From positions 2,604,001-2,668,000 of the forward strand of contig JANCIK010000002.1 of NCBI GenBank assembly GCA_028532985.1: a stretch of DNA of 64,000 bases, given 5' to 3'. A program made the position numbers and the translations under genes. The stretch is from Stropharia rugosoannulata. Its lineage: Eukaryota > Basidiomycota > Agaricomycetes > Agaricales > Strophariaceae. The notes under the pieces were generated by a model. That model had not been told where the DNA came from. It did no database searches and saw only the letters and a list, made by a program, of their open reading frames with translations. The stretch's first letter is position 1; each line of letters starts with the position of its first letter. Below are positions 30,920-42,207 of the stretch, one piece after another.

Positions 30920-32503
30920 ATGTCTGAACAGCAAGGTGCGAAAAAAGCTACGATTCTTGAAACTATCTATGCCCAGAGAGAGAAAGATGTCGCCCTTGCC
31001 AAATCTACCCCTGGAACAACTCCAGCCGACATCGATGCATTACTTGCTCTACACCTTGCACCTCCGTTAATCTCATTTGTGGACAGGTTAAGGCGTAACC
31101 CATCGACATCATCCGGAAAGGCTTCCCCATCCCTCATGGCTGAAATCAAACGAGCGAGTCCATCCAAAGGTCCAATCGCACTCACGGCGAATGCAGCACA
31201 GCAAGCTCTAACTTATGCTCTTGCGGGAGCATCTGTTATCTCTGTGCTGACCGAACCGACTTGGTTCAAAGGATCTTTGCTTGATCTCCGTTTGGCTAGA
31301 CAATCAGTCGATGCACTGGAAGATCGTCCCGCGTTTCTTAGGAAGGAGTTCATCCTCGACGAGTATCAGATTGCAGAAGCTCGTCTGTACGGTGCGGACA
31401 CCATCCTCCTAATTGTTGCCATGTTGTCGCCAGAGCGCCTTCGCTCTCTCTATGCCTACTCGTTGTCACTCAATATGGAACCCTTGGTTGAGGTAAACAA
31501 TGCAGCAGAAATGATGTTGGCGCTGGACCTAGGCGCAAAGGTTATCGGGGTCAATAATCGTAATCTACACAATTTCAATGTGGACATGGGAACCACCAGT
31601 AGACTGGCAGATATGGTTCGAGACCGAGACGTTATTCTATGTGCTCTCAGTGGCATTTCTGACCCAAAGGATGTCGAAGTCTATAGCGAACAAGGAGTCA
31701 AGGCGGTGCTCATAGGAGAAGCGTTGATGAGGGCAAACAACACCAGCGAGTTTATCCGAGATCTTTTGCAATGGCCAACCCCGCCTCCTGACAAGCATGA
31801 AAAAGTTTGGGTAATGGTATCTGGCGTAACAACAGCAGCCAAGGGAATAGAAATGGCTCAAGCGGGGGTTGATATGATAGGGTTGATTTTCGACTCTCAG
31901 AGTCCAAGGAACTTGGAAGTTGGTGATGCCGCTCGTGTGGCTGATGCCCTGTCCACAAACGACCATCCCCGCATATCAACTAGGCCACATTCTCATTTTA
32001 CATCGATGCCTGCGCCATGGTTTTCTCAGCAGATACGCCACCTTCAATCTGGACTTAGAAATCATCCTCTTCTAGTGGGGATTTTTAGGGGGAAATCTTT
32101 GTCAGAAATTATCCATACTGTCAGGACTGCGAAGCTTGATTTTGTGGAGATCGACGGAACGGTACCGGACACATGGATACATTACATACCAGTTCCAACA
32201 ATGCGCCGTTTCTCGATTGCCGACGTGGACAGTATAACTAGGCCTGGGTTACACTCCTTCGCTATCTTTGATCGAACCCCGTCTTCACTGGAGACTGATT
32301 CAAATTTCATTGCTACAGCTACTTCGATAATTCAGAAAGGGGAAGCGCCTGACTGGCCCATGCCCCTTCTACTCAGCGGCTTGCCAGTAAAATATGCTCA
32401 AAAGATTGCGGAGAGCGTACGGCCTTGGGCGGTCGAGATTGTACTTCACGATGATGGTGTTCAAGATATTGCAGCGGCGATTGGAGGTATCAAAAGCATT
32501 TAG
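30920..32503 (+). CDS. TRP1-like protein: IGP synthase plus degenerate PRAI, no glutaminase domain
   Basis: Intronless, 527 residues. Fungal TRP1 is usually a fusion of glutamine amidotransferase, indole-3-glycerol phosphate synthase and phosphoribosyl-anthranilate isomerase. Here the first domain is absent. The synthase part is well kept: ILETIYAQREKDV, AEIKRASPSKGPI, LTEPTWFKGS, LRKEFILDEYQIAEARLYGADT, LVEVNN, IGVNNRNL and GEALMRA. The isomerase part keeps its layout (GLIFDSQSPR, LLVGIFRG, LLLSGL) but lost signature residues: KVCG or KICG with its catalytic Cys reads VMVSG, and QLHG reads EIDG. I infer an active synthase and an inactive isomerase. An in-frame Met at 30770 would add 50 residues. 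It could be a paralogue of a full TRP1 elsewhere. It follows the tyrosinase stop by 212 bp. Confidence 0.85.
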   Translation: MSEQQGAKKATILETIYAQREKDVALAKSTPGTTPADIDALLALHLAPPLISFVDRLRRNPSTSSGKASPSLMAEIKRASPSKGPIALTANAAQQALTYALAGASVISVLTEPTWFKGSLLDLRLARQSVDALEDRPAFLRKEFILDEYQIAEARLYGADTILLIVAMLSPERLRSLYAYSLSLNMEPLVEVNNAAEMMLALDLGAKVIGVNNRNLHNFNVDMGTTSRLADMVRDRDVILCALSGISDPKDVEVYSEQGVKAVLIGEALMRANNTSEFIRDLLQWPTPPPDKHEKVWVMVSGVTTAAKGIEMAQAGVDMIGLIFDSQSPRNLEVGDAARVADALSTNDHPRISTRPHSHFTSMPAPWFSQQIRHLQSGLRNHPLLVGIFRGKSLSEIIHTVRTAKLDFVEIDGTVPDTWIHYIPVPTMRRFSIADVDSITRPGLHSFAIFDRTPSSLETDSNFIATATSIIQKGEAPDWPMPLLLSGLPVKYAQKIAESVRPWAVEIVLHDDGVQDIAAAIGGIKSI

Positions 32504-34499
32504 GGACACTCCAAAAAAGTATGATTGCTTCCTGTTGCTTGGCATCCTCAGAACCGTGTATGATATTCTATGATATTGTAGTATTTCCGGAAGACGGTCT
32601 AGTCGAGGATAAAGTTCTGCCCCTTCTGGTTCTACGTCTATTTGTATCCAAACTACCAAACGTGGTTAGGCAGGGTTAGGCGCTGTCAGACCTGGTTTCC
32701 GAATGAGCGCTTATTTGTTGATTGCTCAGATGTATACATATGTATTCAGACTTTTCAGAACAGATTGAGATTGCGTTAGCTAAATACTGTATCTGTGACC
32801 AGTGTCGGTGGCTAACCTTGGGTTAACTTAATAAATGTCACCTTACTGCATAGCGTGCATTACTATCTACAGTAACATTGAAGTTACAACCTCAGTGCAT
32901 GAAAGAGTGTAATGTTATCTAATATCACAGTAACTACAATTACCGCCGCGCTGTTTGGACGGAGATGTTGATGTTGACAGAACGTGTTCAGTCAAATAGA
33001 TTTCTGTTTAAACCTCAACAACTTATTAGATTAGTCAGAAATAAGTGGCAAGCAGTTCGTCTGATCAGTTTGTGAATTTCAAGGTCAGAGATGACAAGAC
33101 TCTATGTGGTGATAATTATCGCATAACAGATTATGAAGAACTTGCGGAACGGGCGCTAGCTGTATGGTTATCTGTTGAATGCAGGATCATTGGTCACTGA
33201 GCTGCACAGATTATCTACAGTCTGGTTTAGTATTTAAAGTAACACAATAACTTCAACATGCCGTAAGCGCGTGCCTTCGAAACACGGATGATCACACAAA
33301 GCGCTCGTCGGCTACGGCGCATTGTCGGCCGTACGACACCGCACGCAGGCCGGTCGATGATCGCACTGGCGTGCGAGCGTCGTGGAAAGGTCGCGAGTAT
33401 CGCAACCGCGTCCAGTACAGTAAAGCCAAAATGTCAGATGACGCGTCCAATTATTTGTTGTACACATACTAGATCTCTCAGGCGCAGGAGACTCTTGCAG
33501 TAGGTTGCAGAATTCTCGGTGCAAGACTCCAGCCGGTCGACGAAATTATTAAAGAGATACGTTGCCAGTATATGGCCGAGCGCAGTTTTTCCTCAGCTGA
33601 GCCTGCCTCAGCAACCCTTACGCAGCGTGTTCACTGAGGGAGAGAGTCCGCAGGATTCAATTCACAATCACATAAGGTTCTTGTTCGGCTCAAGCAGGCT
33701 CGAGTCAAGTTGCAACCATGGCTGGGCGTGGCGTCAGATCGCCAGATCATTCCAATAAACACGACATAGGGGCTGGCGGTCATACCTGGAAACGTTCGCG
33801 AGGTGCACAATATGCTGCAGATGGCTACACAGGCCCGCTACACATATGTGCTTACTTTGCGCACTAATGTGGTATCATGGAGGGCCCAGCAGGGCGACCT
33901 AGACCCTTTTTGGCGCACATGAGAATAATCTCTGAATGAGTTTGTACATATGGCTAATCCGGAGGATTCAGCCGGTTGGAGGTCAACATTATCCGTTCGA
34001 CGACGCTTGCGCGTTGCCCGCGCATGCGCGCTTTGCACCGCGACGTATATGTAACTTGAAACTAGCAACCAAATCATTATTTGAAATGCACGGAACGCGT
34101 CAGGTGGAAGACAAGTTACTTTTCAAGGAGTTCGGGATTGTTTCCCTACGCCAGTCGACAACTACCTTCAACTACCCTTGAGGAGAAGGCGCACCTTGTG
34201 ATTATTTCCATTACCCAGAAAGAGATTGCGTAAAGTGGACAACCTGTCGTGCATGGTAAACGGCCTCTAGTACCCAGTACTGCCTCCTTCGTCTATTAGC
34301 GTCACCACGCCGCTGGCCACGGCTAGCTACGTAATGTAGACCGTCAAAGAGCCTCCGTCCAATCTTCTACTGTGTTAGATCCAGAGAAATATTTCACTTA
34401 AATCCATCGTGTCTAGGGACCATAATGGATGTTAGCCCGAGGGATACGTGGAGTGAGAATCATCTTACCTCGTATTTTCAATTGAAAATTGAATATCTA
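32504..34499. other. Gene-poor interval with one decayed open stretch
   Basis: 32700-33240 is AT-rich with no gene signal. From about 33260 to 33638 one plus-strand frame is open except for a single TAG near 33470; I do not recognise the product. 33640-34200 has further short open pieces in several frames. This may be a relic gene or element. Confidence 0.4.
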
Positions 34500-35453
34500 C
34501 TACCGTGATGCGTATTGCGTTGGCGGAGTTGGCAGTTTGCGCATTGTACGGCGGTCCCTGGGTGGCACCTGTTGATCCTTAGACGACGTGGTAGGGTCTG
34601 TGAAGAGTCCCGAAGACGCTGAAGCGAAAGGTGTGCGAGATGACATGCCAGCAGCGCCCATCAAGGGCCCATGTGACGAACCTATGCTGCGCGGGCTTGT
34701 TGAGCTCCTCCCTCCCATGCCTATGCTATCGCCTGTGTCTGCGTGGGCAAATTTTTCTAAAGTCGGGGTGCTGCACGGCGTAGGCAGTGGACGGACTGAC
34801 AGAGGTGTGGATGAGTGTTTGTGGTCGGTGTTGACACGCGGACGATGCAGCCCAGTCTCCACTGCGGACGCGAACTCTGGAGTAGACGTGCGCATAGAGC
34901 CAGATCCTATGGAGCCGCTATATGATATAGACGTAACTGGTGTGGTGGGGATCCTTGGCAGGGCTCGTATCTGCTTCGGGATATGCTGCACACCATTTTT
35001 CTGACTTGGATCAGGAATAGGAAGTTTTCGGAGGGGACTGGCAAGAGATGATGAAGAGTCCGTATAAGACTTACGACCTGCACCTGCAAATTGATCTGAC
35101 CCCCATTCAGATGGAACAGATGGCGAGGCATGGCATGAACTGCTGCCTGTATGATTGACCTCGACTGTCCGCACAGACGAAGTTGTTGCAGCTGTAGAGG
35201 ATGTGGCAGATGTTGGAGAGCTGGCTTCTATGTTACAAGGAGAGGGACGGAATACATTTATAGCAGAGGTGTAGTTGATGGCAGGTGAGCATGGCGAAGG
35301 CTCCGGAAATGGTACAGAAAGGTCGATAGGGGCAAAAACGAGAGGATGGAGACGCGGCGGAGAGTCTGAAACTGTCCTCGTATATGGCTGAGCAGGGTCT
35401 CCTGAAAAGTCAGCAGGGTCTGGACGGGGAACAAGGATTGACCATGGGGGCAT
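34500..35453 (-). CDS. Ser/Pro-rich disordered protein, unknown function
   Basis: Single open frame of 317 residues, rich in Ser, Pro and Thr, with no recognised domain, signal peptide or membrane segment. It contains several proline motifs of SH3-ligand style (RPLPTP, RKLPTPP, RKLPIPDP). Length, clean start (PPWSILVPRPDPADF) and lack of interruptions suggest a real gene, possibly one exon of a longer one. The stop is at 34500-34502. I cannot assign a function. Confidence 0.5.
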   Translation of the reverse strand: MPPWSILVPRPDPADFSGDPAQPYTRTVSDSPPRLHPLVFAPIDLSVPFPEPSPCSPAINYTSAINVFRPSPCNIEASSPTSATSSTAATTSSVRTVEVNHTGSSSCHASPSVPSEWGSDQFAGAGRKSYTDSSSSLASPLRKLPIPDPSQKNGVQHIPKQIRALPRIPTTPVTSISYSGSIGSGSMRTSTPEFASAVETGLHRPRVNTDHKHSSTPLSVRPLPTPCSTPTLEKFAHADTGDSIGMGGRSSTSPRSIGSSHGPLMGAAGMSSRTPFASASSGLFTDPTTSSKDQQVPPRDRRTMRKLPTPPTQYASR

Positions 35454-37533
35454 GCGAGACTGTTGGTGGTGAGTGTCGTTGAATCAACATATGCATTTCT
35501 CTCAATTGTTACTACATTCGCATCATCCTCATTTCACTTTATCTCTTTCTTCCCACGCTGCCCGACATTACGGCAAGTCGTCCAGGACATCTCTTTCCGT
35601 TTCTATTTTCTGCTACCAAGACGCTCATAGTATTATGGGTCTAGCTGATGCCACCAGTTGCCGTGGAATATGGCATCAATAGGATTATTGAGAGATAATC
35701 TTGTCTGTTCAAACTCAATTCTGAGTTCTCTCAGGACCTCGCACAAGTGATTATTTTGGCTTCAAAAAGCTATATAAAAAAAGTATCAAATCACGTCGCA
35801 TTTTCGGGGCCCGGGACTTCTGAGAGCAGCTCAGAGCTCTGAATCTGTTCGACTGTTGCTGCTACTACTTGGACCTACTATCTTCGGGTGCCTCAGGATC
35901 CTATTACCGAGTCACTGTGTGTAATTTAGAATGTTCCTACTCAGGTCATATCATGTATGAGTGGGTAAAGAAACCCGTTCCACACTCACTGGCTTGTTTA
36001 CGTTTGGTCCAAGCTTGTCCATATTCTTTTACCGCTTCAAAGTCAAGATAATACTATTTTGGCCGTCAAGAAAGTGCTACTAGGTACACCGTCTTTCGCG
36101 TACGTGGGAGCAATGTCTGGGTAATCCGTATTATAGAGGATTGGTTTTGTTTTATATCAGATTGGTCAACCAATGTGATGTCCGTACAATTTTAATTAGA
36201 TGTTCAGACAAATTATCTTCCCGACACTTACTTCGTCTGCAAAGCAGAGAACAAGGAGCCTATCACGGCCGCTCATCCGATCTTCTCCACAACTATGTCA
36301 GCAAAGTATGCATCGTCACCGGCGTGGATAACACAGTTAGCAGTTAACACACTTGCAGTCCACCGTGGAAAATCGGCGGTTTTGAACAACGTTAGTGACT
36401 CTCATGTCGACGGCGATGATGATTAATGTCACTCTCGTAAGCTTGTACCATGTTCAACTTTTTAGCTTTTATAACTGAGTGGCAACTCAGCGCTAACTAG
36501 TGGACTAATCAGTTGGACCTAGGGCCTATAAACTGCAGATGAACTAACACATACCCGTCACATCAAGAAAAAAACTGCGCTGATGTTTCCTGGAGCAATT
36601 GAACGAAGAAGATAACAACAGCTTGTCATTATCATCTTCAGACTGCCTTCGATTCGTGAGATGGGCATGCCCGGCGCTTGGTGAAACTCAGGAATTTCTA
36701 ACTTCAATTAACCGGCAAGGCAGCTAAGCTACGTCTTTTCCCGCTCAACCCAGGTTAGGTGTGTGATATAGCAGGCACATCAAGTTAACACTTTGTTCAG
36801 TCCGTAAAAAGGTTGGATGGAAGCACGCAACAACGCGGATTGGTCGGGGATTGGCTAACACCTTTACCACCTTTGTCATCTGAATTGCATTGAGTTCAAT
36901 ATAGATCAATTTAGGGTTCTCAAGGCCGGCATTGGAAACGGGGCTGTGAATTTGCTGACGGCATGACTGCCCAGCAAGCAAACGATGCCAGCAAGCATAT
37001 TTCAGAGCCCGAGCAAACGTCCTTGAGGCAAAAAAAGAGGGTTATGAGTAGGGCCAGCTGCATCCGCTGAGTAATGTAAAGGTGGGAGCGTGTGGATCGG
37101 CTGCCATGCGTGAGGGGATGCTCAGGGAAGACACGGAGGGAGGTCTCGGGAGAAAGCTGTCTCACACTTTTGATGCGCACAGACCTCGTAGTTGTTGGTC
37201 CATCCAGAGCACTGCAACGCAATTGACAATGATAGGACAAAGACACGATATGGAGGATAGGAGCGTGTGGAGGTTCTGGAAGATGAGGCGGTAGAAGAAA
37301 CAAAGACGAGTTTCTGTAGAAAAGATGTGAAGTTATTTGGGAGGATGTTTGGCAAAGGGCGTGGGTGACAACATTGCAAGTCAGTGTCTGTAACTTGGGG
37401 GCGAACTTGTTCTTCCTCTTCCCATTACGACGCACTGTCGACTGTCCCCCTTTCTCGCTCTCCATTCCTGTCCCCCCGAGTCCTATATCTGAAGCACGTC
37501 GCGCCATAAATTCGGGAGATTGGTGGGAAGGAG
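35454..37533. other. Long intergenic region
   Basis: About 2.1 kb without a confident gene. A minus-strand reading frame beginning at 37507 (ARRASDIGLGG, then RRNGKRKNKFAPKLQ) looks like a possible first exon of a small gene, but I cannot find a consistent continuation. The rest shows only short open frames. Confidence 0.4.
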
Positions 37534-40500
37534 ATGGCCAGTAGTTCGCAAACAGCGATTCCACAGGCGGAACCAGCGTCGGCAAGTATCTCGCTGCATA
37601 GCTCGTCTGTTAAACGAGCTCAAAGGCAGTCAAAGGCTCTGGAGAAGAAAGATGTCCTATCTGCAGCTGTATCCGCATCCGCCGCCCGCTCAACGAGAGC
37701 AAAATCTCAAAGTACAGCGGACGTAATACCTTCGACTAACGGAACGAATGCCGAAGAGTCCACAGCGGTGCAAAAAGTCATCGACCCCAACAATCCGGCA
37801 CCGTGGAAGCATCCAGACGAATTGCCATATATACGCCGAGAAGATTGGTCGCAGGATCTCATGCTAGAATATTTAATACAAAAGTCGTTTTCCATCCCAC
37901 CTCGCGACAACGCCTCTAATCCCTTCGTCGACATTCTCCCCAAAGAAGCCCCGCCCGTCACTATTCCACGCAAATATCGCGTTCCTCTGATGTTTTTGGC
38001 GAAATTCCAATGGGAATCTCTACGTCTCGTATTGAACGCGTCCGACCCGAAGACGGAATGGCATGAATTCAAATTCGATATCATACACATCACTCGCCTA
38101 TGTCAGCACTTATTCAACCAAGCAAAAGAGGCAAAAGAAAGAGGTGGACCGAAAGGATTGGACAAGATGTGGCGAAGTCCGATGTTCGATCGCGTGCTTA
38201 CTCGGTTTTACCATCACTGGTTTATCAGTCGGGATTGGTTTCTAAAACATTTCTACGAAGAGTTCGAGGAAGAAGAATACCAGAACGATATTCTCAGAAA
38301 TGGTATGTCTTGATCGTTTTATTTTAATTATGTTGTGGCTTAATATCTACTAGATTGGGCGAGATGGGCCCTTAAAGGCCATAAGGGATTTCGTTTAACA
38401 AAGAATGAAATTCAGAACGGCATAACTGCAGAACAGTTCATGCGGGGGCTTGGGAGGAATGCAGATGGCGTATGGACTTGGACAACGGACCCGACGATTA
38501 GTGAAAGTTCCATAACCACAGCGGCTATCTCTAATGAACCGGCATCTCCTCCCGCCTCTGAAAACATGGACACTATCACCAATGTTACCCCCGCCAATAA
38601 CAGTGTCGAAGTTAAACGGGAACATATGGAAGCAGCTGCCGTTAACCTACCTAAACAGGTAGGTTGTTGTTTTCTGGATATCAAGTTAGGTGTAGAATCT
38701 TACTTATTTTCCAGTCTTCATATCATGCCGGCGAAGCAGTGACATCTATTCCGACCCCTCCTCCAACCTCAAATCCCTCATCCCCACCAATCGCTCAAGC
38801 CGCTGCAGCAAGTAAGAATGTACCAAACTTCACGCCACCCACTCAGGTGACATCAGCCCCTGCTGCGCCATTTCCCGACACGTCGGACACTTCTTCTCGA
38901 CCCCCTCCGCAGACAGTAACTCCTATAGCAATGGCGGTTCCTTCGATCTCAGCTGGTGTGAGCATTATAGCACCCGTTCCGGCTACCGGCACCGTAAACA
39001 AAGCGCTAAATTCGGAAAGCAACACTGTCAGCGATATCGCACAATCGGCTCATTTGAGCATACATGCGAGCCAGAATGCTACTGCAACTGCAGTTAGCGA
39101 CAAAGCCGCGCCAGAAACTGACAAAGTGACCGAACCGACTACAAACCCACTCCAGCCAGCCGCTATGTCAAAGGAAAACATCACCATATCAAATAATCAG
39201 GTACCCGCCGATACTTCTACTCAGTTGGCTGGTACGAAGCGGGCGCATGATGACGTCGATTCGCCAATTACCGCCTCACCTTCGCGAAAGAAAAATCAGG
39301 TTTACCTTTTTACTTTCTCTTACCATATTCATTGTACTGAAAGTGTTTGTCAGGCTCATGCCCGGCGTTCTTTGGCCGAAGCATATCGATATGGCCAACT
39401 CACGAGTGCGAAGTTGTCAGGCCCCCAGAAGTCCTCCACTAAGACAGTCAAATCTTCGGTAGCCGATGCCGCTACTGAGGGATCGACTGAAGGCAGCTCG
39501 GCTTCTGAGAAACTGTCTATTAAATTGAAGCGAGCGACGACATCTGCAACAGTCCCCCCTCTGAAGAAGAGGAAGCGCGCCAGCGGGCGTCCGGACTCTA
39601 ATGTTGATTCTTCTATCTCTGTTGCTCTTTCCAAGCGCTCGCGAGCTCACTCCTCCAAAAAACGTTCTCAAAGATCTTCGGCTGTCAGAATTTTGTCTGG
39701 GGCGCTGGTGACTTCTGGCACTGACGACGAAGAGAGTGCCTCCGTAGCTAAATCTGATGGACCATCCAAGCTCCCGGCCAGTGCAATGTCTTCATTGACG
39801 TCTAATCACTTGACGAGTTCGACTCCCAATGTGTCGTCAGCTGCGTTCTTGATCCCAGCTAACCCTAAACAAACCATCTTGTCATACTTGAATGGTAGGT
39901 TGAGAGTCGTATATGTATACTCTGTCCACGATCATCTGATCTGATCTGCGTTCAGGTTCTGCCCCACAACGGCTGGCAGCCTCTCCCATTATTCCTGCAG
40001 TGAACCCTTTTGATTCTACTACAGAGGTCTCCAAAAAGGCGGTTGATAATCCAACTACCAATGGTGGAATAGCGAATAATGTCCCCGCGCCAAAGTCCCT
40101 TACACCAAAGCCTCTCACTCACCAACCTAGTATAGCAAAAGAGGCTACACCCACTGCTTCGGGAAGATCGCAAATTGTCTCCAAAGCATCGGAAAGTATC
40201 ATTGCCCATGGTTTGTTAGACGTTAGCCGTCAATCACCTGCGCCTAAGGACAGGAGTGAGGGCGCTGTTCCTTTCACAACTTCGGTGGCCCAGTCTCAGA
40301 CAGCAGCCACAGTACTCGACGAGAAAAGCCCACCTAAATCAAAGTCTCCAGATAACGCCGCATTACCTATTAATGGCGCAACTCATGAATCTCAGGGAAA
40401 GGTCGCTGCCTCCCTTGCGGGACCTGGAACAAATGATGACGCTCCCGCCGCAAAATCTGTACAGACGACACAACGATCGACCGTTGCCTCTCCTATCCTC

Positions 40501-42207
40501 CCGACTTATACTTCTATCGCGTCTCTTATAGGTAAAGCGTTACCTGAATCTCAAGTAAATGCAGGTAACGAAAAAAACAAAGAGGAAAGAATGGTCGTCG
40601 ACGTCGAGGCCGAACTTAAATCCCCGTCCAATTTGTCACGTGATCGTTCATTGGCCGCAGAACAGTCGGTTGGCTTACTTATGGCTCAAGATACACGAGC
40701 GAAATCCCTTCACACCATCCTTCTACTGCGAGATCTTCTTGAATTTCTATGTTCACGAACCCAGACATCAACATCGCCGCACTCCCCCTCTGAGCCCGAT
40801 CTACATAATCTTCTAGACTCGAGAACGCGACGCACGATTTTGAACGAAGAGGAGGCAATCACAATTGATCACCGCCTAGATGTTCTCGCCCATGCATCTG
40901 TTGCTCTAGCTAAGGTGCTTTATCCATACAGGGGTGCCGAACTGGAGAGACGGATTATTGCTTTGGATAAACGTCTCCAACAACAGTTTGATATGGTCTG
41001 GACTCGGGAACAACAACTCGCGGCTGCACAGCAACTGCGCGCTCGCACTCTACCTGACAAAGAAGTCCAAACATCGAGTCTTGCCATCTCTCGTGGTGTA
41101 CAGACTTTAGCGGAGGCAGATACTACTTATGGGAGCTCGTCTTCTACCAGCTCAGTATATGTTACCCAAGCTGTTCAGACGTCAGGTGTGCCGGAGGACA
41201 GAAGCGTATTAGACTCAGGTACACAGACAGAAGATATTCAACCGCTGCCTCCCCTCACCTCGACTGAACGTAAATCTACTCCGCTGAGCACCGATGTAAC
41301 TATGGTCGACCTACCCACCAACGCACCTGTGGGTAAACATGATTCTGAAATGGACAAGTCTGCTCCGACGTCCAGCGTGTCACGGAGGAGTGAACCCGTT
41401 GCAAAAATCATGATGGCGATCATGAGGAACATGGCTGATCTGTTTGAATGTTCTACTCGTGAAGACGGTATTACAAGTCCTAAGAGCGAAAAGGGGAAAG
41501 AGCGAGAAGTCGATACCAGCGACATGAGGATGCAGGTTTTCGACGGTTTTGGTGACTCTCCTATTGTCTCTACCATCATGAACGAGTTCAAGACGATGAA
41601 AGACGAGATGCGCATCACGGACTGGGTGCGGGAGGAGATGCGCTCTATGTCTTCACTCCACGCTACCCAGGTAAATTCTCTACAGGAAGAGGTCAAGAAG
41701 GGGAAACAAGAATTGGAGGAAACCAAACGACGGTACCAGGCGCAGATTGACAACCTAAACGTAGCGCTACAAATGGCCAAGAAAGGTAAAGGGAGACTCG
41801 AAATGTTGGACGACGAGGAAAGGGCTCAGGCGGCAGAGCTACATGAGCTCAAGCGGCGCATTTCATCACTGGAGTCACGGAATCGCTACAGTGGGACTGG
41901 AGGGGACTCTATAAGCGCCGCCTCGCGGGGGTCTCCTGCTCCTCCCACTCCAACTGACCTGGTGCCTGCACGATGGGGCTCTCATAGTTTATCACATCTA
42001 CCAGGACAAGATTCACGCAACGCACCGTCCCCCTCGCCAGTAGCATATGGTAGAGAGCATCCCTCTAAACCGGGGACACCTGTATCTGGAGCGGGTCCGC
42101 TTTACGGACGCTCGGTGGATAGGGCCGACTCTGAAGAAGCCGTCCCATTGCCAGCAAAGTCGCAGCGGAAGAAGAACGTGTTTTATTTCCCCCGAGGGCC
42201 CGTATAG
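37534..42207 (+). CDS. Large disordered protein with LC8-binding motif array and coiled coil
   Basis: Five exons (37534-38302, 38354-38658, 38715-39299, 39354-39894, 39956-42207) total 4452 nt and give 1,483 residues in one frame. Residues about 80-300 form a folded, aromatic-rich region I do not recognise (WKHPDELPYIRREDW, WRSPMFDRVLTRFYHHW, DWARWALKGHKGFRL). A long Ser/Thr/Pro-rich stretch follows with nuclear-signal-like KKRKRASGRP. Near nt 41059-41232 four motifs of LC8 (dynein light chain) type occur: KEVQTS, RGVQTL, QAVQTS, SGTQTE. A coiled coil spans about nt 41640-41880 (LQEEVKKGKQELEETKRRY, LHELKRRISSLESRN). This layout suggests an LC8-dimerised scaffold, but that is inference. Probably restricted to fungi. 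Confidence 0.8.
41059..41232 (+). other. Predicted LC8 (DYNLL) binding array within the large protein
   Basis: Four [T/V]QT motifs have their Gln codons at 41068, 41101, 41176 and 41224. That puts 11, 25 and 16 residues between successive motifs, inside disordered sequence and shortly before a coiled coil. Confidence 0.6.

Noticed and set aside
34500..35453. Ser/Pro-rich frame as possible antisense artefact
   Set aside because: The opposite frame is shorter and less protein-like, so I kept the minus-strand gene, at low confidence.
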